NCBI RefSeq assembly: GCF_011603975.1
Contig: NZ_JAANNB010000015.1
Location: 1-34,719 of the forward strand
Length of the DNA stretch: 34,719 bases
Source: Cellulomonas sp. IC4_254
GTDB taxonomy: Bacteria; Actinomycetota; Actinomycetes; Actinomycetales; Cellulomonadaceae
Direction of reading: 5' to 3'
Below, piece after piece: positions 23,138 to 31,405 of this stretch. The notes under the pieces were generated by a model. It had not been told where the DNA came from. It did no database searches and worked only from the letters and a program-made list of their open reading frames with translations. The first letter of the stretch is position 1, and each line of letters starts with the position of its first letter. Both the position numbers and the translations under genes were made by a program.

Positions 23138-24646
23138 TCAGCGGGTCAGCCGCGCCAGGGCGGCGCCCGCCCCCTCGCGGAGCAGCACCCCCGCGTGCCC
23201 GGCGACCTCGCCGGCCAGCCGGTCGAGCCGCGGGTCGTCGCCGGCCAGGTACTCGGCGGCGACCGCCACGCCCCGAACCCAGCCCACCAGGTCCTCCGGG
23301 TCGAACGTCTCCCGCAGGTGCCGGAGCAGCGCGGGGTCGTCGGCGGGCTCGAACCCGGCCGGTCCGGACCGGCCGGCGCCCAGGACCAGCAGCGCCGCGA
23401 GCGCGAGCGCCGTGGCGGGGGCCTCGCGCCCGGCGGACCAGGCGGCCAGCAGCACCGGCAGGTTCCGGGCCCGGAACTTGGCGAGCGAGTTCAGCGCGAT
23501 GTCGCCCAGCCGGTGCTGCAGGTACGGGTTCGTGAACCGCTCGCGGATCGTCGCGGCGTAGCGGCGCAGCGCGGCGGGGTCGCCGGGGAGCGAGGGCAGC
23601 ACCTCCCGGTCGAGCAGCAGGTCGAGGTACCGGCCGACGTCCGGGCGCGCGGTGACCTCGCGGACGGTCGTGCACCCGAGCAGCAGGCCGAGCGGCGTCA
23701 TCGCGGTGTGCATCCCGTTGAGCACCCGCACCTTGCGGTCCCGGGTCGGGCGGACGTCGGCGACGAACTCGACCGGCAGCCCCGCGCGGTCCAGCGGCAG
23801 CGCGTCCCGGATCGCGCGGTCGCCGCCGATCACCCAGGTCCCGTAGAGCTCGCCCTTGACGACGAGCTGGTCGGCGAACCCGATCTCGGCCTGGATCTCC
23901 GCGATCTCGTCCCGCGGGTACCCGGGGACGATCCGGTCGACCAGGGTGTCGTGGAACGTGCACGCCTCCTCGACCCACGCGACGAACTCCGGGGGCAGCC
24001 CGTTCGCGGCCGCGTGCCGCAGCACGTACCGGCGCAGCGTGCTCGCGTTGTCCTCGATCAGCTCGCAGCACACGACGTGCAGGCCCGCGCCCGGGTCGCC
24101 GTCGAAGTGCCGGAACCGGTCGAGCAGCAGCGCGGTCATCTTCGCGGGGAAGGACCGCGGCGGCGTCGCGGCGAGGTCGTCGTCCGGGACCCAGGCGATG
24201 CCGGCCTCGGTGGTGTTGGACAGCACGACCCGCAGGCCGGGGTCCAGGTACGCGTCGCGGTACGCCTCGAACTCCTCGTGGGCGCGGACGACGCCGCGGA
24301 CGGCGGTGACCCGGGTGACCTCGCGGACCGGCTCGCCGTCCCGCACCCCCTCGAGGAGCACGTGGTAGATGCCGTCCTGCCGGCGGAGCAGCTCGACCGC
24401 GGTGTCGGGGCCGGGCGTGGCGTGCACGACGACGACGCCCGCCGCCAGCACGCCGGCGTCGTCGGCGCGCTGGATCATCTGGTCGGCGAACGCGCGCAGG
24501 AAGTTGCCGCCGCCGAACTGCAGCACGGTGGGCGCCCGGTCCGGACGGGGCACGGTGCTCGCGTCGGGCACGGGCAGGACGTCGGGCTGGCTGGCGGGCA
24601 CGGGCTCCTCCGGGGTCGTGCGGTCGCGGGCGCGAGCCGCGGTCAT
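23138..24646 (-). CDS. uxaB: Tagaturonate reductase (altronate oxidoreductase)
   Basis: Polyol-type dehydrogenase that reduces D-tagaturonate to D-altronate with NADH in galacturonate catabolism. The 502-residue protein has the nucleotide-binding start TVLQFGGGNFLRAFADQMIQ, a near match to enterobacterial UxaB, then SNTTEAGIAW, the FPAKMTALLLDRF segment, VCCELIEDNASTLRRYVLRH, and the catalytic KVRVLNGMHTAMTPLG region. It is the last gene of the four-gene uronate operon, and its ATG overlaps the uxaC stop (ATGA). The first residues (MTAARARDRT) are encoded by a near-copy of the uxaC 3' end, so the original start was probably downstream. Mannitol-type dehydrogenase alternatives are less likely given the neighbours. 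Confidence 0.93.
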   Translation of the reverse strand: MTAARARDRTTPEEPVPASQPDVLPVPDASTVPRPDRAPTVLQFGGGNFLRAFADQMIQRADDAGVLAAGVVVVHATPGPDTAVELLRRQDGIYHVLLEGVRDGEPVREVTRVTAVRGVVRAHEEFEAYRDAYLDPGLRVVLSNTTEAGIAWVPDDDLAATPPRSFPAKMTALLLDRFRHFDGDPGAGLHVVCCELIEDNASTLRRYVLRHAAANGLPPEFVAWVEEACTFHDTLVDRIVPGYPRDEIAEIQAEIGFADQLVVKGELYGTWVIGGDRAIRDALPLDRAGLPVEFVADVRPTRDRKVRVLNGMHTAMTPLGLLLGCTTVREVTARPDVGRYLDLLLDREVLPSLPGDPAALRRYAATIRERFTNPYLQHRLGDIALNSLAKFRARNLPVLLAAWSAGREAPATALALAALLVLGAGRSGPAGFEPADDPALLRHLRETFDPEDLVGWVRGVAVAAEYLAGDDPRLDRLAGEVAGHAGVLLREGAGAALARLTR

Positions 24647-24669
24647 GCGGTCGCGTACGCGAGCCGCGG
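24616..24669 (-). repeat. 27-bp tandem duplication across the uxaC/uxaB junction
   Basis: 24643-24669 (the last 9 codons of uxaC with its stop) and 24616-24642 (codons 2-10 of uxaB) are adjacent direct copies matching at 24 of 27 bases. The copy in uxaB is read one frame shifted, which is why the protein sequences differ. Confidence 0.88.
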
Positions 24670-26085
24670 CAGGCGGTACGCGAGGTCGTGGGCGGTGTCG
24701 AGCGCCTCGTCGAGGTCGAGCCGGTGCTCGGCGACCAGCCGGGCGAGGTACCCGGCGTCGACCCGGCGGGCGAGGTCGTGCCGCGCGGGGATCGAGACGA
24801 ACGCGCGGGTGTCGTCGACGAACCCGGACGTGTTGGCGAACCCGGCGGTCTCCGTCACCGCCTCCCGGAACCGGCGCATGGCGTCCGGCGCGTCGAGGAA
24901 CCACCACGGCGCACCGAGCCGGACGGCGGGGTACACCCCGGCCAGCGGCGCGAGCTCCCGGGAGAAGGTCGTCTCGTCGACGGTGAACAGGATGGTGCGG
25001 AACCGGGGGTGCCGGCCGAACGCCTCCAGCAGCGGCCGCAGGGCACGGGTGAACTCGGTCGCGACCGGGATGTCGTAGCCCCGGTCGGGGCCGAAGGCGG
25101 CGGCGAGCGCGCGGTCGTGGTCGCGGAGCACCCCGGGGTGGATCTGCATGACCAGCCCGTCCTCGGCGGACATCGCCGCCATCTCGAACAGCATGTGGCC
25201 GGCGAAGGCCGCGGCGTCCTCGGCCGTGACCGTGCCGTCGAGCGCGGCCGCGAACACCCGTTCCGCCTCCGTCCCGGTCAGCGGGGTGGTGCCCGCCCCG
25301 ATCAGGCCGTGGTCGGTGGCCCGCGCGCCGGCGGCCGCGAACCGCGCGCGCTGCACCCGCAGCGCCTCCAGGTACCCGGGGTACGACTCGACGTCCGTGC
25401 CGGCGGCCGCCCCCAGCCGGTCGAGCGCGGCGCGCCAGCCCGGGTCGCCGACCGCCAGGAGCGCGTCGGGCCGGAACGTCGGCAGCACCCGGTGCCCGAG
25501 CCCGTCGGCGGCGAGCCGGCTGTGCGCCTCCAGCGTCGACCAGGCGGGGTCGGTCGTGCTGATGACCTCGATGCGGAACCGGTCCAGCAACGCCCGCGGC
25601 CGGAACGCGGGGTCGTCGATGGCCTCCTGCACCCGGTCGTAGATCGCGTCGGCCGTGGCGGCGCTCGGCCGCTGGGTCACGCCGAACACCTCGACGAGCT
25701 CGGTCTCCAGCCAGAACCGGGTCGGCGTGCCCCGGAACAGCGGCCACCCCGCGCAGAACCGTCGCCAGATCGCGCGCGGGTCGGTCTCGGCCGCAGGCCC
25801 CGCGCCGTCGGCGGTCGGTGCGACGCCGAGCTGCTCGATGCCGGCGCCCTGCGAGGCGAGCATCCGGACCAGGTAGTGGTCGGGCACCACGAGCAGCTGC
25901 GCCGGGTCGGGGAACGGGGCGTCGTCGGCGAACCACTCGACGGGCACGTGCCCGTGCATCGCGACGACCGGCAGGTCCCGGGTCGCCCGGTAGATCTCCC
26001 GGGCGACCGGCCGGACCGCCGGGTCGGCGGGCAGCGCGCGGTCGGGGTGCAGGGTCCACGGGCCGGAGGGGGTGGTCGCGGTCAC
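24643..26085 (-). CDS. uxaC: Uronate isomerase
   Basis: Isomerises D-galacturonate to tagaturonate and D-glucuronate to fructuronate in the cytoplasm; an amidohydrolase-like barrel. The 480-residue protein has the N-terminal metal motif in VVAMHGHVPVEWFADD, WRRFCAGWPLFRGTPTRFWL, RFRIEVISTTDPAWSTLEAH, the CxxW-like central region FRPDALLAVGDP, LVMQIHPGVLRDHDRAL, and near the end RLGAPWWFLDAPDAMRRFRE and RVDAGYLARLVAEHRL. Length matches the family (about 470). The GTG at 26085 overlaps the GH105 stop by 4 bases, and its own stop overlaps uxaB, so translation is coupled on both sides. Confidence 0.94.
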   Translation of the reverse strand: MTATTPSGPWTLHPDRALPADPAVRPVAREIYRATRDLPVVAMHGHVPVEWFADDAPFPDPAQLLVVPDHYLVRMLASQGAGIEQLGVAPTADGAGPAAETDPRAIWRRFCAGWPLFRGTPTRFWLETELVEVFGVTQRPSAATADAIYDRVQEAIDDPAFRPRALLDRFRIEVISTTDPAWSTLEAHSRLAADGLGHRVLPTFRPDALLAVGDPGWRAALDRLGAAAGTDVESYPGYLEALRVQRARFAAAGARATDHGLIGAGTTPLTGTEAERVFAAALDGTVTAEDAAAFAGHMLFEMAAMSAEDGLVMQIHPGVLRDHDRALAAAFGPDRGYDIPVATEFTRALRPLLEAFGRHPRFRTILFTVDETTFSRELAPLAGVYPAVRLGAPWWFLDAPDAMRRFREAVTETAGFANTSGFVDDTRAFVSIPARHDLARRVDAGYLARLVAEHRLDLDEALDTAHDLAYRLPRLAYATA

Positions 26086-27251
26086 CGGACCTCCCCGAGG
26101 CCGTGCCGCCGGTCCATCTCGGCCGCCAGCAGCAGGAACGGGCCGACGCCCTTGTGGTCGTTCGTGACGACCGGCTCGCTCATGTAGTAGGCGAAGCTGC
26201 CGTCGCGGTACGGCTGGCCGCCGAGCCCGGCGACGTGGCACATGCGGTGCACGTTCACCCAGCCCTGCGCGTCCACCGACAGGAACTGCTCGGTGCCGTG
26301 CGCCCACCCCGTCCCGAGCGCCTGCTCCCAGTCCTCGCCCGCGAGGTAGCCGAGCCGCAGGGCCTTGGCGATCGCGGCCAGCACCATGAACGAGCCCGAG
26401 GACTCCAGGTAGTTGAGCGGCCGGTCGCCCTGGTCCGGGACCTGGTACCAGAGGCCCGTGCCGGGGTCGCGGACCCGCAGCAGGGCCGCGAGGACGTCGG
26501 CGAGCTGCCGCCGGACCCGCTCCCGGCCGGGGTGCTCGGCCGGCAGGTGCTCCAGCACGTCGGTCATCGCCATGACGAACCAGCCGAGCGCGCGGAGCCA
26601 CACGTGCGGCGAGCGCCCGGTCTCCGGGTCGGCCCAGCCCATCCGCCGGGACTCGTCGCAGGCGTGCCGGCACAGGCCGGACCCCGCCTCCACGGTGAGG
26701 TCGTAGGCGGTGGTGAACTGCAGCACGACGTCGTCGAGCAGGTCGTCCCGCCCGGCAAGCCGGCTGTACCGGGCGTAGAACACCGAGCCCATGTAGAGGC
26801 CGTCGAGCCAGACCTGGTCGGGGTAGATCGCCTTGTGCCAGAACGTGCCCGCCCGCAGCCGGGGCTGGCGCAGCAGCTGCTGGAACAGCCGGTCCGCGGC
26901 GAGGCGGTACCGCCGGTCGCCGGTCTCGTCGAGCAGGTCCAGGACGGCCTTGCCGTTGTTCACGTGGTCGAGGTTGTACTCGGCGCGGGAGTACCCCGCG
27001 ATGGAGCCGTCCTCCCGGACGAAGTGGTCGAGGTTGCGCCGGATGTACGCGGCGTACCGGGGGTCGCCGGTCAGCCGGTGCACGGCCCGGACGCCGTCGA
27101 GCATCAGGCCGTCCTCGTACTCCCAGCGGTCCCGCGGGTTCATCATCGGCTCGCGGGCGAGCAGGGTGTCGGCACCGAGCACCGCCCACCGGGTGCGCGG
27201 GCCGCCGTAGCCGCGGCCGGTCGGCGCGGGGGGAGACGTCTGCGTGGTCAT
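26082..27251 (-). CDS. GH105 unsaturated rhamnogalacturonyl hydrolase (YteR/YesR-like)
   Basis: A 389-residue (alpha/alpha)6-barrel hydrolase that removes the 4,5-unsaturated galacturonosyl residue left by pectate or rhamnogalacturonan lyases. Family features: NPRDRWEYEDGLMLDGVRAV (32-60 region), FWHKAIYPDQVWLDGLYMGS with the catalytic-site Asp of QVWLDGLYM, CDESRRMGWADPETGRSPHV, WLRALGWFVMAMTDVLEHLP, PLNYLESSGSFMVLAAIAKA, and the final GSFAYYMSEPVVTNDHKGVG. No signal peptide is present, so it acts on imported oligosaccharides. It starts 11 bp after the GH2-KduI gene stop and overlaps uxaC. The pathway context supports a pectin-type substrate; GH88-like glycosaminoglycan activity is a less likely alternative. 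Confidence 0.92.
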   Translation of the reverse strand: MTTQTSPPAPTGRGYGGPRTRWAVLGADTLLAREPMMNPRDRWEYEDGLMLDGVRAVHRLTGDPRYAAYIRRNLDHFVREDGSIAGYSRAEYNLDHVNNGKAVLDLLDETGDRRYRLAADRLFQQLLRQPRLRAGTFWHKAIYPDQVWLDGLYMGSVFYARYSRLAGRDDLLDDVVLQFTTAYDLTVEAGSGLCRHACDESRRMGWADPETGRSPHVWLRALGWFVMAMTDVLEHLPAEHPGRERVRRQLADVLAALLRVRDPGTGLWYQVPDQGDRPLNYLESSGSFMVLAAIAKALRLGYLAGEDWEQALGTGWAHGTEQFLSVDAQGWVNVHRMCHVAGLGGQPYRDGSFAYYMSEPVVTNDHKGVGPFLLLAAEMDRRHGLGEVR

Positions 27252-27262
27252 CGTCCCGGGCC

Positions 27263-30200
27263 TCAGGCGAGCGCGGTCGGCGGGACGGCGTCCATGTCGT
27301 CGAAGGCCTGGTTCTCCCCGGCCATCGCCCACACGAACGAGTACGCCGCGGTCCCGACGCCCGCGTGGATCGACCAGGACGGCGAGATCACCGCCTCGCC
27401 CTCCGCCACGACGAGGTGCCGCGTCTCCTGCGGCCGGCCGAGCAGGTGGATCACCCGCGCGTCCTCGGGCAGGTCCACGTACAGGTAGCACTCGGTGCGC
27501 CGGTCGTGGGTGTGCGCCGGCATGGTGTTCCACATCGAGCCGGGGTGCAGCGTCGTGACGCCCATCATCACCTGGCAGGTGCGGACGCCGTCCGGGTGCA
27601 GGTACTGGCGCAGGGTCCGGCGGTTGGACGTCGCCTGGTCGCCGAGCTCGCGCACGGTGCCCTCGTCGGGGAGGACCCGCGCGGTGGGGTACTCCGTGTG
27701 CGCCGGCGCCGACACGAGGTACAGCCGGGCGCCGGAATCCTCGGCGGCGTCGGCGAACGTCACCTCGCGCACGCCGCGCCCGAGGTAGAGGCACGCGCGG
27801 GGCGGCAGCTCGTACGTCTCGCCGTCCGCCTCGACGACCGCCGGGCCGCCGCGGTGCGCGACCTCGACCACCGCCGCGTCCGGCCCGTCGGCCCGCACCG
27901 CGACGTCGACCGCCGCGGGCGCCAGGTCGAGCAGCGGGGACAGGTCGGCGGCGGACGTCGCGACGACCACCTCGTGGTCGGCGACCGCACCGTCCGCAGC
28001 GGTCCACACGACCTCCCAGAGCAGCACGGCCGCCCGGGGCAGCGCGGACGCGGGGTGCCGCAGCCCGCCCACCGGGCGCGGCGCGCGCACGGCGTCCGGG
28101 ACGGTCCACCGGCGCTCGGCCAGCACGTCGCCGTCCGCGGTCCGCAGCCGCGCGACCACCTCCGAGCCGGCCGCGACGCCCGCGTCGGACCACAGCCAGA
28201 CCTCCGCCGCGGCGTGCACCCGGCCGCCCCAGGCGGTCGTCGCGGTGCGCAGCGTCGCGCGGTCGGGGGCGAACGCCCGGGCGACCGCGTGCAGGGCCGG
28301 CTTCGGGTCGCCGAGGTGGTCCACGACGGCCGTGCACCACGTGTTCGGGTACGACTCGGCGAGCTGCCAGGGCAGCACCAGCGAGCAGCGCGGCCAGCGC
28401 CGCCGGTCCGCCTCGACCGCGTACGCCAGGCCGGTCGCCTGCAGGTGCTGGCTCGCGCGCCGGTACCCGTCGACGTCCGCGAGCCGGCCCGCGAAGCACT
28501 GCTGCACCAGCGGCGCGTTGTCCCACCACTCGCCGAGGTGCCGGTGCACCGGGTTCGACCGGTCGAGCGGCCTCAGCCGGTCGGCGGGCACCAGGTGGTC
28601 GAGCAGCCGGTGGTTCGCCATGCCCTCGACGCCGAACTCGCTGTGCGCGAGGCAGGTGCCGGCGTCCGCGAGCGCGTGCTGGCCGGTCAGGCCCTGGTGC
28701 TCCCACGGGCCGTGCACGTCGTGCTGGTCGTCCGGGGCGGCGGCGATGACGTCGGCGCGGTGGTGGAACGCCGGCCCGGTCGGGGACGTCGGCAGCCAGG
28801 CGCGGCCCGGGTCGAGCCGGGCGATCTCGTCCCGCAGCACGGCCAGCACCGGCGAGCGGTCCTCGTCCAGCGGGACGCCGTCGAGGTCGAGCTCGTTGCC
28901 GCCGCCCCACAGCAGCAGGCTCGGGTGGTGGGTGCGCGGCGGGACCACGACCGCGGCCTCCCGGCGCATCATGTCGACGAACGCCGGGTCCTCGGCGGGT
29001 GCGCTCTGCATGCCCGACGAGGACTGGGACAGCTCCTGCCACACCAGCAGCCCCGCACGGTCGCAGGCGTCGAAGAACTCCTCGGTCTCGACCAGCCCGC
29101 CGCCCCACACCCGCAGCAGCGCGGCGCCGGACGCGGCGGCCAGGCCGACCAGGTGCTCGACGCGCTCGCGGGAGACGGCGCCGTACTGCGCGTCGGCGGG
29201 GGCCCAGTTCCAGCCGACGAGCGGCAGCCGGACCCCGTTGACCTCACCGGTGTACGCGCGGGCTCCGGCGGGGGCGCCCGCGTTCGGGACCAGGCGGGCG
29301 CTGCGGAAGCCGACGGTGCCGCGCCAGAGCTCGCGGCCGCCGCGGACGGCGAGCCGCACCGTGTAGGTCGTGGGGACGCCGAGGCGGCGGGGCCACCAGA
29401 GGTCGGGCGCGGGGACGCGGAGGGCGACGTCGAGGGCGTGGGCGGCGACGGACGGGGCCGCCGGGGGCTGCACGTCGACGCGTCGCGCGGCGACGACGGC
29501 GCCGGCGGCGTCGAGCACCTCGACGTCGACCGCGGCGTCCCCGCCGTCCGCCGCGTCCCCGCCGTCCCCGACCTCGACGGACCCGCGCACCCGGACGATG
29601 CCGTCACCGGGCACCGTGCCCGCCACCGTTTCGGTGCTCTCAGCCGAGTTCGGTGCCTGTAGCCACCGAACCGGGCCGGGAGCACCGAACTCGCGGCGCG
29701 CGCCGCCGGACGCGGGCGCCGGCGCGCCCACGAGGTCCGCGCGGACCGTGACCTCCGCCAGGTGCACGCGGTCGACGACCACCCGAGCCCCGCGCCACAG
29801 CCCCTGGTGCGGCAGCCGCGGGCAGAAGTCCCAGCCCTCGGTCATCCGGGGTCGGTGCGTCCGGACCCGCTCGGTGCGGCCGACCTGCGGCTCGCTCGGG
29901 GGCACGGGGTCGACGACGACCGCCAACCGGTGCTCCCCCGGCGCCACGGCCGCGGCCGGGACCGCCGCGCGGAACCGGTGGTACAGGCCCTCGACCCGGC
30001 CGAGCGGCTCCCCGTCCCAGAGCACCGTGCCCGACGGGTCCACGCCGTCGAGCTCCAGCACGGCCCGCTCCCCCGGTCCGAGGGGCGGCAGGTCGACGGT
30101 GCGGCGGTAGACCCAGTGCCGGGCACCGGTCCACTCGGCGGCGCGGCTGTTCCGGTCGCGGTACGGGTCGGGCAGCTCGCCGGCGCGCGCGAGGTCGGTC

Positions 30201-30436
30201 ACCACCGAGCCGGGGACCCGAGCGGGCCACCAGCCGGGGGTCGTGGCGGCCGCGCGGGCGGCGTCGGCGGCGTTGTTCCGGGCCGTGACCGGCGCGTCGA
30301 CGTACCAACGCCAGGTGTCGCCGAGCGCCTCGCGGAGCAGCCAGCCGGGCCCGTCGAGGCCGACGACGCGGCCCGCCGGGGCGCGCCGGGGAGCCCCGGC
30401 GTCGTCGCTGATGAGCGGATGTGGCATCGATGCCAT
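27263..30436 (-). CDS. GH2 glycosidase fused to truncated KduI (4-deoxy-5-threo-hexosulose-uronate ketol-isomerase) domain
   Basis: One uninterrupted 1,057-residue frame carries two unrelated enzymes. Residues 1 to about 860 are a GH2 beta-mannosidase-like glycosidase: sugar-binding domain (WRWYVDAPVTAR, YRDRNSRAAEWTGARHWVYR), Ig-like domain, and barrel with acid/base Glu515 in LLLWGGGNELDLDG and nucleophile Glu600 in AHSEFGVEGM. From about 863 (GGPAVVEADGETYELPPRAC) to the end it matches KduI, including APAHTEYPT, TSNRRTLRQYL, MWNTMPAHTHDRRTECYLY with the HxH...E metal ligands, and ISPSWSIHAGVG with the third His. About 80 N-terminal KduI residues and the last GH2 strands are missing. ATG 30436 suits a leaderless start (TTGACC, 18 bp, TTGGCT). 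A repeat element encodes part of the Ig-like region. Confidence 0.9.
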   Translation of the reverse strand: MASMPHPLISDDAGAPRRAPAGRVVGLDGPGWLLREALGDTWRWYVDAPVTARNNAADAARAAATTPGWWPARVPGSVVTDLARAGELPDPYRDRNSRAAEWTGARHWVYRRTVDLPPLGPGERAVLELDGVDPSGTVLWDGEPLGRVEGLYHRFRAAVPAAAVAPGEHRLAVVVDPVPPSEPQVGRTERVRTHRPRMTEGWDFCPRLPHQGLWRGARVVVDRVHLAEVTVRADLVGAPAPASGGARREFGAPGPVRWLQAPNSAESTETVAGTVPGDGIVRVRGSVEVGDGGDAADGGDAAVDVEVLDAAGAVVAARRVDVQPPAAPSVAAHALDVALRVPAPDLWWPRRLGVPTTYTVRLAVRGGRELWRGTVGFRSARLVPNAGAPAGARAYTGEVNGVRLPLVGWNWAPADAQYGAVSRERVEHLVGLAAASGAALLRVWGGGLVETEEFFDACDRAGLLVWQELSQSSSGMQSAPAEDPAFVDMMRREAAVVVPPRTHHPSLLLWGGGNELDLDGVPLDEDRSPVLAVLRDEIARLDPGRAWLPTSPTGPAFHHRADVIAAAPDDQHDVHGPWEHQGLTGQHALADAGTCLAHSEFGVEGMANHRLLDHLVPADRLRPLDRSNPVHRHLGEWWDNAPLVQQCFAGRLADVDGYRRASQHLQATGLAYAVEADRRRWPRCSLVLPWQLAESYPNTWCTAVVDHLGDPKPALHAVARAFAPDRATLRTATTAWGGRVHAAAEVWLWSDAGVAAGSEVVARLRTADGDVLAERRWTVPDAVRAPRPVGGLRHPASALPRAAVLLWEVVWTAADGAVADHEVVVATSAADLSPLLDLAPAAVDVAVRADGPDAAVVEVAHRGGPAVVEADGETYELPPRACLYLGRGVREVTFADAAEDSGARLYLVSAPAHTEYPTARVLPDEGTVRELGDQATSNRRTLRQYLHPDGVRTCQVMMGVTTLHPGSMWNTMPAHTHDRRTECYLYVDLPEDARVIHLLGRPQETRHLVVAEGEAVISPSWSIHAGVGTAAYSFVWAMAGENQAFDDMDAVPPTALA
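29537..29572 (-). repeat. 18-bp direct repeat encoding GGDAAD/GGDAAV
   Basis: GCGTCCCCGCCGTCC is repeated with an 18-bp period, so residues read DGGDAADGGDAAVD. It lies close to the palindromic insertion in the same inter-domain region, a place that evidently tolerates insertions. Confidence 0.6.
29630..29689 (-). repeat. Nested palindromic repeat with TTCGGTG core (60 bp, copy 2, inside GH2 gene)
   Basis: TTCGGTG at 29630-29636 and 29649-29655, and CACCGAA at 29664-29670 and 29683-29689, have the same offsets as copy 1 at 2081-2140. Half-sites match the reverse complement at about 24 of 30 positions. The element is translated without a stop as FGAPGPVRWLQAPNSAES and neighbours, about residues 248-271, a stretch that does not resemble GH2 sequence. 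Confidence 0.85.
30423..30436. promoter_or_regulatory. LacI-family operator at the start of the uronate operon
   Basis: TGGCATCGATGCCA is a perfect 14-bp palindrome with the central CG typical of LacI-family sites, and fits TGNNANCGNTNNCA, the same form as the CelR site TGGGAGCGCTCCCA of Thermobifida. It covers the predicted transcription and translation start of the GH2-KduI gene, so a bound repressor would block the operon. No LacI gene lies in the window. Confidence 0.75.
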
Positions 30437-30520
30437 ACGACGAGCCAACCACAGGCCCGGGAGGCGGGTCAACGCAGCGCGGTCCGGCTGCTCCAGCGCA
30501 GCGGCGACTGCCTGGGCGGT

Positions 30521-31405
30521 TCAGCCCACGCCCGCCCCGGCGCCCGCACCCGCGCCGGCGCCGGCGCCCAGGCGCTGCCGCCCGACCACCGCGAGCAGCC
30601 GCAGCTTCTCCGCGCTCTCGCTGCCCGGCACCGCCGTGTACACCAGCAGCAGGTGGGACTGCTCCGGGTCCACGAGGGTCTGGCAGCTCAGCTCCAGCGC
30701 GCCGACCTCGGGGTGCACGAACCGCTTGGTGTCCCGCGGGCGCAGCCCGACCTCGTGCCGCTCCCACAGCTCGCGGAACTCGGCGCTGCGCTCCAGCAGC
30801 AGGTCGGCGTACCGCGCCGCCCGCGAGCCGGGGCCGCGCCGGGTCACGGCCTCCCGGAGCCCGGAGGCGTACAGCCGGGACAGGAAGGCGTGGTCCTCCG
30901 GCTCGTACAGCGCGCGGGCGCCCGGCTCGGCGAACCACCGGTAGCCGAGGCTGCGCGCCGGCCCGGTGAACCGCGTGGTGTCCCCGGTCAGCGCGACGCC
31001 CGCCGGGGTCTGCCGCAGGGTCTCGCCCATCTCGGTGACGACCTCGGCCGGGGTGTCCTGCAGCCGGTCCAGGATCCGCAGCAGCGCCGGGCCGACGTGC
31101 TCGCCGCTGGGACCGCGCGGCGGCGGGTGGTGCCCGGCGAGCCGGAACAGGTGGTCCCGCTCCCCCAGCGACAGGTGCAGGCCCTGCGCGATCGAGGCGA
31201 TCATCTGCTCCGACGGCTGCGGGCCCCGCTCGCGCTCCAGCCGCGCGTAGTAGTCGGTCGACATGTGGCAGAGCACGGCGACCTCCTCGCGGCGCAGGCC
31301 GTCCGTGCGGCGGCGCGGGCCGCGGGGCAGCCCGACGTCCTCCGGCTGCAGCGACTCCCGCCGCCGGCGGAGGAACTCCGCGAGCCCCGCCCGGTCGATC
31401 TCCAT
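30521..31405 (-). CDS. MmyB-like helix-turn-helix transcriptional regulator
   Basis: A 294-residue regulator. N-terminal XRE-type helix-turn-helix about 5-80: LAEFLRRRRESLQPEDVGLP, RRTDGLRREEVAVLCHMSTD, YYARLERERGPQPSEQMIAS, the standard start of this family. The rest is the PAS-like MmyB ligand-binding domain (RWFAEPGARALYEPEDHAFL, LWERHEVGLRPRDTKRFVHP, ELSCQTLVDPEQSHLLLVYT). The C-terminus ends in GAGAGAGAGAGVG, encoded by a CCGGCG-type microsatellite that may vary in length. It is divergent from the short-chain dehydrogenase gene, a very common actinobacterial pairing in which the regulator controls the dehydrogenase. Confidence 0.93.
   Translation of the reverse strand: MEIDRAGLAEFLRRRRESLQPEDVGLPRGPRRRTDGLRREEVAVLCHMSTDYYARLERERGPQPSEQMIASIAQGLHLSLGERDHLFRLAGHHPPPRGPSGEHVGPALLRILDRLQDTPAEVVTEMGETLRQTPAGVALTGDTTRFTGPARSLGYRWFAEPGARALYEPEDHAFLSRLYASGLREAVTRRGPGSRAARYADLLLERSAEFRELWERHEVGLRPRDTKRFVHPEVGALELSCQTLVDPEQSHLLLVYTAVPGSESAEKLRLLAVVGRQRLGAGAGAGAGAGAGVG

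Noticed and set aside
30437-30472. TTG 30472 as start of the GH2-KduI gene
   Set aside because: TTGACC there fits a -35 box better, and ATG 30436 lies where a transcript from that promoter would begin; no ribosome site supports the TTG.
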